Shown here in pieces: positions 33,738 through 43,243 of a stretch of 43,377 nucleotides of DNA. The first letter of the stretch is position 1, and each line of letters starts with the position of its first letter. Position numbers and translations under genes: made by a program. The notes under the pieces are model-generated. The model was not told the DNA's origin and made no database searches. It saw nothing but the letters and a program-made list of their open reading frames with translations. Origin of the DNA: Bacteroidota bacterium. GTDB lineage: Bacteria; Bacteroidota; Bacteroidia; Chitinophagales; Chitinophagaceae. The stretch covers positions 1-43,377 of the forward strand of contig JAUZOE010000037.1 of assembly GCA_030706605.1 (NCBI GenBank), written 5' to 3'.

Positions 33738-34184
33738 ATGAGTGATACAAAATTTACTACCGGAGAGATTCAAACTAAAAAGGGCGTATTAAAATTTGAA
33801 CTTTTTGACGATGATGCACCAGGAACCGTAAATAATTTCAAAAAATTAATATCACAAGGGTATTATGATGGATTAACTTTTCACCGTGTAATTCCTGACT
33901 TTATGATCCAGGGTGGTTGCCCCAACGGAACCGGCACTGGAGGCCCCGGCTACTCCATAAAATGTGAAACCACGGGTACGCGGCAACGGCATGATCGTGG
34001 CGTAATGTCTATGGCTCACAGGGGACGCGATACCGGGGGCTCACAGTTTTTTATTTGCCATAACCGCGCCAATACCAAACACCTGGATGGCGTACACACC
34101 TGTTTTGGAAAAATAACAGAAGATCTGGAGCTACTGGACAATATCCAGGAAGGTGATATCATGGAAAAGGTTATTTTAACTTAA
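33738..34184 (+). CDS. Cyclophilin-type peptidyl-prolyl isomerase
   Basis: A 148-residue cytosolic cyclophilin without signal peptide. Active-site residues are in place: Arg50 and Phe48 (TFHRVI), Phe55 and Gln58 (DFMIQGG), MSMAHRG and GSQFFI (101-106), and [10 protein letters not shown] (115-124). The position of the cyclosporin-contact Trp is His/Thr, as is usual in bacterial forms. It catalyses cis-trans turning of proline bonds in protein folding. Length is at the short end of the family but all motifs are there. Confidence 0.95.
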   Translation: MSDTKFTTGEIQTKKGVLKFELFDDDAPGTVNNFKKLISQGYYDGLTFHRVIPDFMIQGGCPNGTGTGGPGYSIKCETTGTRQRHDRGVMSMAHRGRDTGGSQFFICHNRANTKHLDGVHTCFGKITEDLELLDNIQEGDIMEKVILT

Positions 34185-34228
34185 CTATTAGCCAGAAGAA
34201 GGGAATCACATTGCAGGAATCAGCATGT

Positions 34229-34277
34229 ACCCGGTTATAAGATAGCTGTAAAGAACACAGCTCTAAGTAACCGCGGT
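34229..34277. terminator. Two-tier stem-loop between convergent genes
   Basis: Inner stem AGCTGT/ACAGCT with a 7-base loop and outer stem GGTTA/TAACC, plus ACC/GGT at the edges. It sits between the convergent cyclophilin and DUF937-like genes and has no T-run, so it is either an unusual terminator or a structured element. Confidence 0.4.
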
Positions 34278-34339
34278 ATTAATTTTATAATTCTTTACCT
34301 GTAAGTGGGGCTCCTAATAAGGTTCTTCGTCTACCCAAT

Positions 34340-34774
34340 CTATTTAATCATATTGAGCAAACCGCCCAGTCCACTACTGCCTGCGCCTGGTAAAGATTTC
34401 GTAATACTATCGGCAGTTAAACTGGAATCGTTAGGATCATTCGCCTTATTGGCAAACTTTTGAATTAACCCTGGTAAAGAAGCTGCGATGGCACCTGTTA
34501 TTAGTGGAGACAGCCCAAACTTGCTGGCAAGACTACCTACCAGGCCTCCTTCAATAGCGTTTGTAACGGGGCTACCTGATGTCAAAACGTTTTGGAGATT
34601 TGATAATAATCCTCCAACACCCCCCTGCGCAACTGCCTGGCTTGCTAAACCATTGGTAACATGGGTGGCAATTTCATTATGTACTTCATCCAGCTTGTCG
34701 GCTGGTATACCCTGTGTCACTTCAGTATTGTTTCCTAAATGTTCTTTTACTAGATCTAAGATTTGATCAAACAT
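34340..34774 (-). CDS. DUF937/YidB-like small protein
   Basis: A 144-residue protein, no signal peptide, rich in Gly, Ser, Ala and Leu. The N-terminal MFDQILDLVKEHLGNN and GGVGGLLSNLQNVLTSG, then SPLITGAIAASLPGLIQKF, resemble the DUF937/YidB family, where helical repeats alternate with glycine-rich turns. The C-terminus GLGGLLNMIK is also typical. Function is unknown; it is convergent with the cyclophilin gene. Confidence 0.75.
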   Translation of the reverse strand: MFDQILDLVKEHLGNNTEVTQGIPADKLDEVHNEIATHVTNGLASQAVAQGGVGGLLSNLQNVLTSGSPVTNAIEGGLVGSLASKFGLSPLITGAIAASLPGLIQKFANKANDPNDSSLTADSITKSLPGAGSSGLGGLLNMIK

Positions 34775-34962
34775 AATTTTACTTTTTAAAATTTGATTCA
34801 GAAGAAATAAAGGTATGAGATTTTCATTTTTACTGTGAAAAATTTTTATGCCGTAACCGGCGATTTACAATTAAATGTAGGTATATACTGCTATTTAAAA
34901 GCCTGTATTGTTTTATGAAAAAGAATTTTTAGAGGATTATTCTCAATAATTAATTGTTATTT

Positions 34963-34970
34963 TAATTTTG
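34963..34970 (+). promoter_or_regulatory. Putative -7 box of the DUF3078 gene
   Basis: TAATTTTG fits the TAnnTTTG consensus. It overlaps the upstream in-frame TTG at 34968, which argues that translation does not begin there. No good -33 element was found. Confidence 0.4.
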
Positions 34971-35063
34971 GACCAACTATTGCGTACCCTTTTTCTTAAT
35001 CCCGGAACGGACAATATTTGTCGGGCTTCCATTATTATTCATGATTTTAAAAACAAATTAATA

Positions 35064-36017
35064 TTGAAAACAAATTCTTCTGGTCGTTTCGCTTTCCTGA
35101 TTACTCTTATTACTGCCACTGTATTTAGCATCAACAGTTATGGACAGGATCAATCTGTAAAAGATATGAGTACCAGCGCCACTAAGGAAATTAAAAAAGA
35201 AAAGATTGATAGTGGTAAAACCTGGAAAACAGGAGGACTTTTTAACCTGAACTTTGGGCAGGGAAGCCAAAGCAATTGGGCTGCAGGAGGAGATGATTTT
35301 TCTTTATCAATTGCTACTTATCTTGGATTCCATGCTTTTTATAAAAAAGACAAATATAGCTGGGACAACACCCTTGACCTGAATTATGGCATGGTAAATA
35401 CGACCAGTCTCGGAACCCGGAAAAATGATGACCGGATTGACCTGCTATCCAAGGTGGGTTATGCACTGAATCCCAAATTAGATGTAACAGGTTTATTTAA
35501 TTTCCATTCCCAATTTTCAAAAGGATACAATTATAATGGCGACGGCACCAAAGATCTTTTATCTGATTTCCTGGCACCCGGTTATGTTTTATTAAGCGTT
35601 GGTTTGAATTATAAGCCTGCAAAGGGGCTATCCATTTTTGTATCTCCCCTTACTTCGCGATGGACATTAGTGAGAAATGATAGTTTATCGGCCAAAGGCC
35701 TGTATGGTGTAGTCCCCGGCAAAAAATCCAGGAATGAAATAGGTGCTTTTGCAAGCATCACTTATATAACCGATTTAAATAAAACCCTCAGCTACAATGG
35801 AAGGCTCGATTTGTTTTCAAATTACGAGCACAATCCGCAAAATGTAGATGTCATGATGAACAATATGTTCCTGGCAAAAGTTTCTAAAATACTCACTGCA
35901 AGCCTTAGCCTTAATTTCATATATGATGATGATGTAAAGCTTTTTGGGCCCAATCATGATTCCCCTGCATTACAATTCAAATCACTGATAGCAGTAGGAC
36001 TAAGTATCAAATTATAA
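35064..36017 (+). CDS. DUF3078 outer-membrane protein
   Basis: A 317-residue exported protein if the TTG at 35064 is used, which yields the signal peptide MKTNSSGRFAFLITLITATV followed by FSINSYGQ. No ATG is available in this frame before the mature part. An ATG at 35041 in another frame reads MILKTN and stops; the sequence around it is a near-duplicate of the next 17 bases. The mature protein begins with a charged segment and then KTGGLFNLNFGQGSQSNWAAGGDD, the hallmark of DUF3078, and continues as barrel strands to LIAVGLSIKL. The family is Bacteroidota-specific and of unknown role. Confidence 0.82.
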   Translation: MKTNSSGRFAFLITLITATVFSINSYGQDQSVKDMSTSATKEIKKEKIDSGKTWKTGGLFNLNFGQGSQSNWAAGGDDFSLSIATYLGFHAFYKKDKYSWDNTLDLNYGMVNTTSLGTRKNDDRIDLLSKVGYALNPKLDVTGLFNFHSQFSKGYNYNGDGTKDLLSDFLAPGYVLLSVGLNYKPAKGLSIFVSPLTSRWTLVRNDSLSAKGLYGVVPGKKSRNEIGAFASITYITDLNKTLSYNGRLDLFSNYEHNPQNVDVMMNNMFLAKVSKILTASLSLNFIYDDDVKLFGPNHDSPALQFKSLIAVGLSIKL

Positions 36018-36115
36018 AAGAGTATCTCTGCCTTCCCTGGCCGATGCCGCTCAATAGTAATATTATTGTCATATTTCTCCTGTTCGTTAAACCTTTATTC
36101 ATTTTTTTGTCAATT

Positions 36116-36129
36116 ATTTTCCGGAAAAT
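36116..36129. promoter_or_regulatory. Perfect 14-bp palindrome between two barrel-protein genes
   Basis: ATTTTCCGGAAAAT is fully self-complementary. It runs into GGAAAAtacTTTTCC and then CCCgaaaacaGGG before a T-run (about 36136-36155), so it may be part of a terminator for the DUF3078 gene or an operator for the gene at 36211. Confidence 0.4.
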
Positions 36130-36210
36130 ACTTTTCCCGAAAACAGGGCGTTTTTTGTTCCTGTAAATTAAAAAATAAGGTTTTGATTTAGAAACCATAA
36201 CAATTGAATT

Positions 36211-37095
36211 ATGAAAAAAATGAGTAAAAAGGTTTTGTTGTTTGTAGGACTCTGCTGCTTGCTTCAAAGCTTAAAAGCACAGGATTCAACTGAAAATGCA
36301 GTGCCTGAAAAATCTCACTGGGAAGCAGGATTAAGTTATCTCAACAATAGTGTTTACCTGGGCAGGAAGGATACATTAAAGGTCCCGTATTTAACACCTT
36401 CAATCAGCTATTATAATAAATCAGGCTTTTATTTTAGCAGTAGCTTGTCTTACCTGAATAGTGGTGGTGAGAGCCGTATTGATCTTTTTGAAATGACAGC
36501 CGGGTATCTTTTCACTATCAATAAATTTGAGGGGGATATATCCATTGCCAAAGATTTTTATAACACTCAAAGCAAGAATGTAAAATCAGAAACAAAAGGC
36601 TACACCAATATTAGCCTCTCTTACGATTTTGGATTTATAAAACCTTCTCTGCAGGGGGGAGTTACTTTTAGCAACAAAGATGATTACAATGCCGGTTTTA
36701 GCCTGGAACATTCTTTTTATGCATTTGATGATAATTTAGAAATTGATCCTTCTTTTTTAATCAATGCAAGCACTCAAAATTATTATGGGTCTTACTACAC
36801 TAAAAGAAGATATTCAGGAAAGCGCAAGAAACAAACAGGTCCCGGCACTATCATCAATGGCTATTTGCCCAATGCCGCTGAATTTAAAATAATGGATTAT
36901 GAATGGAGCGCACCCGTTAATTACTCTTTGGGCAAATTCCTTTTTAATTTTACACCAACACTGGCAATGCCGGTAAACCCCAATATAGTAGTACTTACCA
37001 TTACCCCTCCGTCAGGTATTTCTACTACAAAAACAAGAACTGAAAAATTGAGTAATGTTTTCTTCTGGTCGGCCGGCGTTACTTATAGTTTTTAA
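36211..37095 (+). CDS. Exported beta-barrel protein, unknown function
   Basis: A 294-residue protein with a signal peptide (MKKMSKKVLLFVGLCCLLQS, cut near LKAQ). The mature part alternates strands and tight turns (WEAGLSYLNNSVYLGRKD, PSISYYNKSGFYFSSSLSYL, NISLSYDFGFIKPSLQGGVT) and ends in FWSAGVTYSF with terminal Phe, as for an outer-membrane barrel of about 14 strands. There is a basic loop around 205 (KRRYSGKRKKQTGPG). No family name is claimed. It is on the same strand as the DUF3078 gene, 193 bases apart. Confidence 0.75.
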   Translation: MKKMSKKVLLFVGLCCLLQSLKAQDSTENAVPEKSHWEAGLSYLNNSVYLGRKDTLKVPYLTPSISYYNKSGFYFSSSLSYLNSGGESRIDLFEMTAGYLFTINKFEGDISIAKDFYNTQSKNVKSETKGYTNISLSYDFGFIKPSLQGGVTFSNKDDYNAGFSLEHSFYAFDDNLEIDPSFLINASTQNYYGSYYTKRRYSGKRKKQTGPGTIINGYLPNAAEFKIMDYEWSAPVNYSLGKFLFNFTPTLAMPVNPNIVVLTITPPSGISTTKTRTEKLSNVFFWSAGVTYSF

Positions 37096-37292
37096 AAAAC
37101 GACAATTATTTTAGAGATTAACAGCTATGTGTACGCTATTAAGATATTTGAAAGTCAGGTTTACAAACCAGGATTTGTTTGCCATACTTATGTCATTTAT
37201 TATTAGCAATTAAACTATGTTTCAGAAGAACAATCTAGTATAAACTGAATTAAAAATTTTATTAACAACCAAAAACAAAAAAATCAAAAAAA

Positions 37293-37622
37293 ATGAAAAA
37301 GGTAATTTTAACTCTATTAGTAGCCATGCTTACTGCAGGTGCATTTGCACAAACTACCACACCTGCACCTGCTACTGACAAGAAAAAAGACATGAAGGAT
37401 TTAAGAAAAGATGTAAGGGATACACGCCACGATAAGAGGCAAAGAACACATGATCTTAAGGAGGGAGATAAGGCCGCAGCCCGGGCTGAAACAAAAGATA
37501 TCAGATCAGACAAGAAAGATATCGCCGCCAATACAAAAGACCTTAAAAAAGATGGCGTAAAACATCCCATAAAGCGCGCTCACAGGCAAATTCACAGGCA
37601 AAATGTTCATCGCAATCATTAA
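37293..37622 (+). CDS. Small, highly charged exported protein
   Basis: A 109-residue protein with a signal peptide (1-20, ending AFAQ). The mature part is almost wholly Lys, Arg, Asp, Ala and Thr in an irregular heptad-like rhythm (KKDMKDLRKDVRDTRHDKRQ; AETKDIRSDKKDIAANTKD), then a His/Arg-rich end (KRAHRQIHRQNVHRNH). It is probably a long helix or disordered and may bind polyanions in the periplasm. An A-rich leader precedes the ATG. It is its own unit, closed by a strong terminator at 37681-37706. Confidence 0.75.
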   Translation: MKKVILTLLVAMLTAGAFAQTTTPAPATDKKKDMKDLRKDVRDTRHDKRQRTHDLKEGDKAAARAETKDIRSDKKDIAANTKDLKKDGVKHPIKRAHRQIHRQNVHRNH

Positions 37623-38014
37623 GGTTTAGATGTAAATGATTTTCAGGTTATCATATTAATTTGAAAATTTGTTGAATTTGAAGGCTGCCCTTTAAGGCGG
37701 CCTTTTCTTATACAGTATGCCTCCAATAAATTGGAATGACCAATCCCTACTATCCACAATAAACTTACATTATAAAAGTACTGCTGAACTGAGTTTAAAC
37801 CCGGTACCACTACATTTTAAATAATAAAAAATACCAGTACTGTAAATTATTAAGCAGAAAGTTTAATAGAAATTGAATATTTGTTATAGATTTATTGCCT
37901 GTGCTGCCCTAAGTTATTAACTTGAGAACGGCGCAACTTCCTGCCTGAAACGGATTAACGATTGCCAGGGCAGATTGCTATATAATTTATATTATCAGAC
38001 ATTCACTTCCAACT
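37623..38014. other. Intergenic region with terminator
   Basis: Apart from the terminator at 37681-37706, these 392 bases show no gene. AATATTTG about 135 bases before the DUF4272 gene is one base off the -7 consensus. Several short A/T-rich dyads are present but none is outstanding. Confidence 0.4.
37681..37706 (+). terminator. Rho-independent terminator
   Basis: AAGGCTGCC pairs with GGCGGCCTT (nine pairs, one G-T wobble) around a 6-base loop and is followed by TTC-TT. It lies about 60 bases after the stop of the charged exported protein gene. Confidence 0.75.
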
Positions 38015-38659
38015 ATGACAGAAAAAGAAAGAAAAGACAGAATCGACATATTTTTAAAGCAATTCAATATTACTTATAACAATAAGTACCCTATAAGTGA
38101 CACAACAAAAACAAGAGTAATCAGGGATGCCGCGGACATAGCAAAACGGATTTTAATTTTGACTTATTTAAATGTGTATTCTGAAGATGGCCGCAAGGAT
38201 ATCATAATTCGATTTTTAAAATCAGAGGAGCTTTGGGATGCTTTATCTAACGGAGAAAAGATACTACTCGAAAAAGATTTACTCAGCGACAAAGATAAAA
38301 TTGACCTTTCATGGCATTCGGAAGTAATTCATTTAATGCTTTGGGCTATTAATAAAATTGAAACTTTGAGCTTACCCACCGAACAATGTGAAATTCGTGA
38401 AATGCTTAAATTATTGCCCCCCTATTTCAAATCAACCAAGGAGTTTGTTCAAAAAGCAACAACACGTTCATCTAAAGAAATTTCAGACATGGCTGATTTT
38501 ATAGACAAGCTTTATTGGGCAATCCGGCAAGAAGAACAACTTGGTGAAGGGGAGATTCCTTTTGATATTGACTCAAATATTTTAGAAGAAAGATATTATG
38601 GAATAAACTGGATTACATTTCCCGAAGATAACTGGGATGACATCACCATGAATAAATAA
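38015..38659 (+). CDS. DUF4272-like protein
   Basis: A 214-residue cytosolic protein with no signal peptide. The order of motifs (RVIRDAADIAKRILILTYLN, a LWDALSNGEK helix, LSWHSEVIHLMLWAINKIE, then a closing YYGINWITFPEDNWDDI segment) matches the DUF4272 family, which is of unknown function and often lies among accessory genes. It stands alone between a terminator and the convergent sdh operon. Confidence 0.75.
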   Translation: MTEKERKDRIDIFLKQFNITYNNKYPISDTTKTRVIRDAADIAKRILILTYLNVYSEDGRKDIIIRFLKSEELWDALSNGEKILLEKDLLSDKDKIDLSWHSEVIHLMLWAINKIETLSLPTEQCEIREMLKLLPPYFKSTKEFVQKATTRSSKEISDMADFIDKLYWAIRQEEQLGEGEIPFDIDSNILEERYYGINWITFPEDNWDDITMNK

Positions 38660-38783
38660 ACAAATTCCAGTATTACCTGGAATAGTTTTACAGGATTGAC
38701 GAACTACTAACATTCATCGTACTCAGGGCCTGGGTTAAATACCTGCTAAGTCCAGGTAATATATTGGAGTGGGACAGTCTCTT

Positions 38784-39548
38784 TTATACTTCAGAAGAAA
38801 GCGAAGCCCCCAGGAACTCGCGGTTCATTCTTGCAATGTTTTTAACTGAAATACCTTTAGGACATTCCGCTTCACAATTATATATATTACCGCAGTTACC
38901 AAATCCTTCTTTATCCATTTGCTGAACCATATTCATAACTCTTGTACGTCTTTCTGGATCGCCCTGTGGAAGCAAAGCCAGTTGGGAAACTTTAGCACTC
39001 ACAAAAAGCATGGCAGAACCATTAGGGCAAGCTGCTACACAAGCGCCACAACCTATGCAGGCTGCTGCATCAAAAGCTTCATCAGATTTGGCCTTATCTA
39101 TAGCAATCACGTTGGCATCAGGAGCATTCCCGGTATTTACAGAAACAAAACCTCCGGCCTGAATAATTCTGTCAAAAGCCTTTCTATCGACCATCAAATC
39201 TTTTACTACAGGGAATGAAGCAGACCTCCAGGGTTCCACTACTATGGTATCCCCATCTTTATAAGCACGCATATGTAATTGGCAAACGGTATTTTTTTGC
39301 CATGGACCGTGTGCCCTTCCATCTACATACATACTACAGGCACCACAAATACCTTCGCGACAATCATGATCAAAAACGATAGGCTCTTTATTTTCCTGAA
39401 CCAATCTTTCATTAAGCACATCAAACATTTCAAGAAAAGACATTTCAGAAGAAATATCTTTTACTTCATACGTTTCAAAACGCCCCCTGGAATTTTCATC
39501 CTTTTGGCGCCATACTTTTAATGTAAGATTCATATTGTAATGTTCCAT
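38784..39548 (-). CDS. sdhB: Succinate dehydrogenase/fumarate reductase iron-sulfur subunit
   Basis: A 254-residue subunit that passes electrons from the flavoprotein to the quinone site. The [2Fe-2S] ligands are Cys63, Cys68, Cys71 and Cys89 ([16 protein letters not shown]). The [4Fe-4S] and [3Fe-4S] clusters use [12 protein letters not shown] (164-175) and the cysteines at 219, 225 and 229. It is the last gene of the sdhC-sdhA-sdhB operon, 59 bases after sdhA. A start at Met6 is an alternative, since family members begin near [10 protein letters not shown]. Confidence 0.97.
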   Translation of the reverse strand: MEHYNMNLTLKVWRQKDENSRGRFETYEVKDISSEMSFLEMFDVLNERLVQENKEPIVFDHDCREGICGACSMYVDGRAHGPWQKNTVCQLHMRAYKDGDTIVVEPWRSASFPVVKDLMVDRKAFDRIIQAGGFVSVNTGNAPDANVIAIDKAKSDEAFDAAACIGCGACVAACPNGSAMLFVSAKVSQLALLPQGDPERRTRVMNMVQQMDKEGFGNCGNIYNCEAECPKGISVKNIARMNREFLGASLSSEV

Positions 39549-39607
39549 CAGTAAATTGTTTAATGGTTATTTGGCAACAACTATAATTGTTTTATTGTCG
39601 ATTTAAA

Positions 39608-41581
39608 TTACTTATAACTCCTTTGGCTTGGCTTGGCTAATTCAAAATGCAATTCCTCTTTGTGTAATATTTCATTATTTTCGGTGTATTCCCAGGCTGC
39701 TACATAACTAAATTCTTCATCATTACGCAATGCTTCGCCTTCCGAAGTCTGGCTTTCTTCCCTGAAATGCCCGCCACAACTTTCTTTCCTGTTGAGGGCA
39801 TCTTTGCACATGAGTTCTCCCAATTCTAAAAAATCGGCTACCCTACCCGCCTTATCCAATTCCGGGTTCATTTCAAATATGCCCCCCGGAACTTTTACAT
39901 TTTCCCAAAATTCTTTTCTCAAAGCTTTGATTTCTTCTATGGCCTCTGTTAATCCTTTTTCATTACGGGCCATCCCGCATTTTTCCCACATTATTTTTCC
40001 CAACCTTTTATGAAAGTTCTCCACTGATTCAGTGCCTTTAATGCTCATTAATTTTTCGATTCTTTCCTTTACCGCATTTTCTGCTTCTTCAAAAGCCGTA
40101 TGTGTAGTAGGTATAGCATTGGTCCTTATCTGCCCGGCCATATAATTGCCAAGTGTGTAAGGAATTACGAAATAACCGTCAGCCAATCCCTGCATTAAGG
40201 CGGAAGCTCCTAACCTATTAGCACCATGATCGCTAAAATTAGCTTCGCCCAATGCATACAAGCCAGGAACATTCGTCATTAATTCATAATCTACCCAAAG
40301 CCCACCCATTGTATAATGCACCGCCGGGTAAATCCGCATTGGCACCTCGTAAGGGTTTTCCCCGGTTATCTTTTCATACATCTCAAACAGATTTCCATAT
40401 TTTGCAGCCACTACTTCTTTGCCCAGTTTGCTTATGGTTTCTGCACTTTCATCATTCAATCCTCTCTTATGTACCTCTACTTTTCCATAACGTTTAATAG
40501 CATCTGCAAAATCAAGATAAACAGCCATCTTGGTAGTCCCCACTCCATATCCTGCATCACATCTCTCTTTAGCTGCACGTGAAGCCACATCACGGGGCAC
40601 CAGGTTTCCAAAAGCCGGATACCTTCTCTCCAGGTAATAATCGCGGTCTTCCTGCGGAATATCAATAGCTTTTCTTTTTTCGCCTTTATTTTTGGGCACC
40701 CAAATTCTGCCATCATTTCTGAGGCTTTCACTCATCAGGGTAAGTTTACTTTGATGATCGCCGGTAACAGGAATGCAAGTTGGATGAATCTGTGTATAAC
40801 AAGGATTGGCAAAATAGGCGCCTTTTTTATGAGATTTCCATGCGGCGGTTACATTGCTTCCCATAGCATTGGTGCTCAGGTAAAAAACATTACCATATCC
40901 TCCCGAACAAATAAGCACCGCATGCCCGAAGTATCTTTCTAACTTCCCGGTAACTAAATTTCTTGCGATAATCCCCCTGGCTGCACCATCAATTTTTACA
41001 ATATCAAGCATTTCATGTCGGGAATACATAGTTACATTTCCCAGTGAAACTTGTCTTTCCAAAGCACTGTAAGCGCCAAGCAGTAATTGTTGCCCTGTTT
41101 GTCCGGCTGCGTAAAAGGTACGCTGTACCTGTGTTCCGCCAAAAGAACGATTACTTAATAATCCACCATATTCACGGGCAAAAGGAACACCCTGTGCCAC
41201 GCATTGATCAATGATATTGCCACTTACCTGGGCCAGGCGGTACACATTACCTTCCCGGGAACGGTAATCGCCACCTTTTACAGTTTCATAAAAAAGACGG
41301 AAAACTGAATCACCATCGTTTTGATAATTTTTTGCTGCATTAATGCCTCCTTGAGCGGCGATGGAATGTGCCCGGCGCGGACTATCCTGGAAACAGAACG
41401 ACTTTACCTGGTATCCCAATTCACCAAGTGTAGCAGCAGCAGAAGCCCCTGCAAGACCGGTACCTATAACAATAACTTCCAGTTTTCTCTTATTGGCAGG
41501 GCTTACCAGGCTTACATGGTCTTTATAGTCATTCCATTTTTGGTCAAGTTTGCCTGCGGGAATTTTTGCGTCTAATGCCAT
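39608..41581 (-). CDS. sdhA: Succinate dehydrogenase/fumarate reductase flavoprotein subunit
   Basis: A 657-residue flavoprotein that oxidises succinate to fumarate (or the reverse). The FAD-binding GTGLAG motif is at 40-45. The covalent FAD His is His72 in [13 protein letters not shown]. Substrate-site motifs follow ([50 protein letters not shown]). It is the long form found in Bacteroidota and epsilon-type B complexes. It lies between sdhC and sdhB on one strand. Confidence 0.97.
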   Translation of the reverse strand: MALDAKIPAGKLDQKWNDYKDHVSLVSPANKRKLEVIVIGTGLAGASAAATLGELGYQVKSFCFQDSPRRAHSIAAQGGINAAKNYQNDGDSVFRLFYETVKGGDYRSREGNVYRLAQVSGNIIDQCVAQGVPFAREYGGLLSNRSFGGTQVQRTFYAAGQTGQQLLLGAYSALERQVSLGNVTMYSRHEMLDIVKIDGAARGIIARNLVTGKLERYFGHAVLICSGGYGNVFYLSTNAMGSNVTAAWKSHKKGAYFANPCYTQIHPTCIPVTGDHQSKLTLMSESLRNDGRIWVPKNKGEKRKAIDIPQEDRDYYLERRYPAFGNLVPRDVASRAAKERCDAGYGVGTTKMAVYLDFADAIKRYGKVEVHKRGLNDESAETISKLGKEVVAAKYGNLFEMYEKITGENPYEVPMRIYPAVHYTMGGLWVDYELMTNVPGLYALGEANFSDHGANRLGASALMQGLADGYFVIPYTLGNYMAGQIRTNAIPTTHTAFEEAENAVKERIEKLMSIKGTESVENFHKRLGKIMWEKCGMARNEKGLTEAIEEIKALRKEFWENVKVPGGIFEMNPELDKAGRVADFLELGELMCKDALNRKESCGGHFREESQTSEGEALRNDEEFSYVAAWEYTENNEILHKEELHFELAKPSQRSYK

Positions 41582-41635
41582 ACGTTAGTATTAAATATTT
41601 TGTATGCGTAAAAGAATTTTCTTTGTTATCTGATT

Positions 41636-42304
41636 TTACTGAAGCCATCCTGCCATAAATGCAATGGGCATTAAGGCAAATAATATGCAGATGGCTATTG
41701 AATAAAAAATACCGATGCACCTGATGACCGGAGTCCATCGCTTATGATTGATTCCAAAAGTCTGAAAAGCACTTTGAAATCCCTGTAATAAATGTAATAA
41801 AAGTGAAACCAATCCTATCATGTATAAAGTGAACCATAATGGATCAGTAAAAACTTCTCTCATTTTGTCATATAGATTTACCTGATCTCCATGAAAATAC
41901 AATTCATTTTTAGTGCTTGCCCAAAAATGAGACAAGTGCATCACAAGGAATAATAATAAAAAAGTTCCCAACCAGCCCATATAGCGACTATACCATTTTA
42001 TTTCGCGGGGGAAATTTTGTTTTTCATATTTTATTTTTCTTGCATCTCTGTTCTGTTTCCACAACAAAAGACCCTGTATGATATGCAGAATAAAAACAGC
42101 GAACAAGCCTATTTCAAGAAATCTTATAAAGTAATTATGAAGCATAAAGGAAGCTGCAGCATCAAATTTCACACCACCATCATCATAAAAAATCATGGCG
42201 TTTATAGAGGCATGAACCAGGAGGTAGATGATTAGAAAAAACCCCGTTAAGGCCATTAAAACTTTTTTACCTATTGAAGAAGTGAATAACTGTTTCCAGG
42301 TCAT
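41636..42304 (-). CDS. sdhC: Succinate dehydrogenase cytochrome b subunit
   Basis: A 222-residue membrane anchor with five hydrophobic segments, the single-subunit type B anchor that carries two haems b and has no separate sdhD. Candidate haem-ligand histidines lie in helices at His31, His74, His123 or His126, and His171 (LLVHAS, FILHIIQG, VMHLSHFW, LLLHLLQG). It binds menaquinone in this phylum. It is the first gene of the operon; a promoter box lies 28 bases before the ATG. Confidence 0.95.
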   Translation of the reverse strand: MTWKQLFTSSIGKKVLMALTGFFLIIYLLVHASINAMIFYDDGGVKFDAAASFMLHNYFIRFLEIGLFAVFILHIIQGLLLWKQNRDARKIKYEKQNFPREIKWYSRYMGWLGTFLLLFLVMHLSHFWASTKNELYFHGDQVNLYDKMREVFTDPLWFTLYMIGLVSLLLHLLQGFQSAFQTFGINHKRWTPVIRCIGIFYSIAICILFALMPIAFMAGWLQ

Positions 42305-42331
42305 AAGTGAGAGAGTTAAAATTTCAGATAG

Positions 42332-42339
42332 GCAAATGT
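42332..42339 (-). promoter_or_regulatory. -7 box of the sdhCAB operon
   Basis: On the minus strand TACATTTG fits TAnnTTTG and lies 28 bases before the sdhC start, giving a leader of about 20 bases. It is the same octamer as in the BlaI promoter, but without a dyad. No clear -33 TTG was found. Confidence 0.5.
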
Positions 42340-42535
42340 ACTACATGAACCTTAATTTTTTTATAAGAAGCATACGTGAAATCGCAAAAATGGAAACTTA
42401 TTTCTATAAGATATACCAATACAGGGTTGTAGAACAAAAATATGATTAGAATCACATGCTAAAGCAACAAATATTGGGCATTTCGATCTCCGATTTCACT
42501 AAAAATGAGGTTATTTTTTGCAAACATGGACCATT

Positions 42536-43102
42536 TTAGTGGTCCAATCTTCTCAATAAAATATTATCTACCTGGTTAAAAAACACTTCAGGTTTCATGG
42601 TGCGCCAATTAGATATAGAAAGCATTTCTACATAATTATTAAGTCGCGCTTTTATAAAATCATATTGGGTTTGTGAAGGCATATTTATTGAGACAATCCA
42701 TCCATTTTTTTCTTCCAGATCCTCATACCATTCTTCATAATAACAATCGTCGCTACTGTGAAAATTAAGAACGTTTTCGGTTATCAGGATAAATTTTGAA
42801 ATTCCCTGCAGCAAAAATTCATCTATCACTTCGCGTTTCAGGCGCATGATATCATTTTCAATGGCATCGTTCCACTCTCCAAGCATTTCAATGATTAGAT
42901 ATTGCTCATCATAATCTGCCATTAATACTTTTAAATACAAAGTGCGGCTTCCAAACTCATCCCATAGCGGATGGATATAATAATTGTAGATAGTATTTAC
43001 AAATTCCATCTGGCTGTATTCCCTTCCATAGAAGGGTGATCGCTGATCCTCTTCAGAAGTATACAAATAAAGCCAGTTATCATATGGTTCTATATCCTGC
43101 AT
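42536..43102 (-). CDS. Acidic protein of unknown function
   Basis: A 188-residue cytosolic protein, no signal peptide and no recognised domain. It is acidic and aromatic (MQDIEPYDNWLYLYTSEEDQ; DDCYYEEWYEDLEEKNGW) with basic patches only toward the end (WRTMKPEVFF; LLRRLDH). The alternating hydrophobic pattern suggests an alpha/beta fold. It lies upstream of sdhC on the same strand with a 231-base gap that contains the sdh promoter box, so it is probably a separate unit. The partial IS982-type element starts about 140 bases before its ATG and might interfere with its promoter. Confidence 0.7.
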   Translation of the reverse strand: MQDIEPYDNWLYLYTSEEDQRSPFYGREYSQMEFVNTIYNYYIHPLWDEFGSRTLYLKVLMADYDEQYLIIEMLGEWNDAIENDIMRLKREVIDEFLLQGISKFILITENVLNFHSSDDCYYEEWYEDLEEKNGWIVSINMPSQTQYDFIKARLNNYVEMLSISNWRTMKPEVFFNQVDNILLRRLDH

Positions 43103-43243
43103 TCAAGATTTTTTCTATTACAAAATTAGTCAATTGACTGAAGTATATCCACCTCCTTTAAAAGTGGGTATTGAAATTTATCATAAAAAATCAACTGGTT
43201 CTAAACAAGATTAAAATCAGTAAAGTCTAATTTTATGTAATTA

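Noticed and set aside
34968-35063. Longer start (TTG at 34968) for the DUF3078 gene
   Set aside because: It overlaps a good -7 promoter box and would place 32 residues before the signal peptide.
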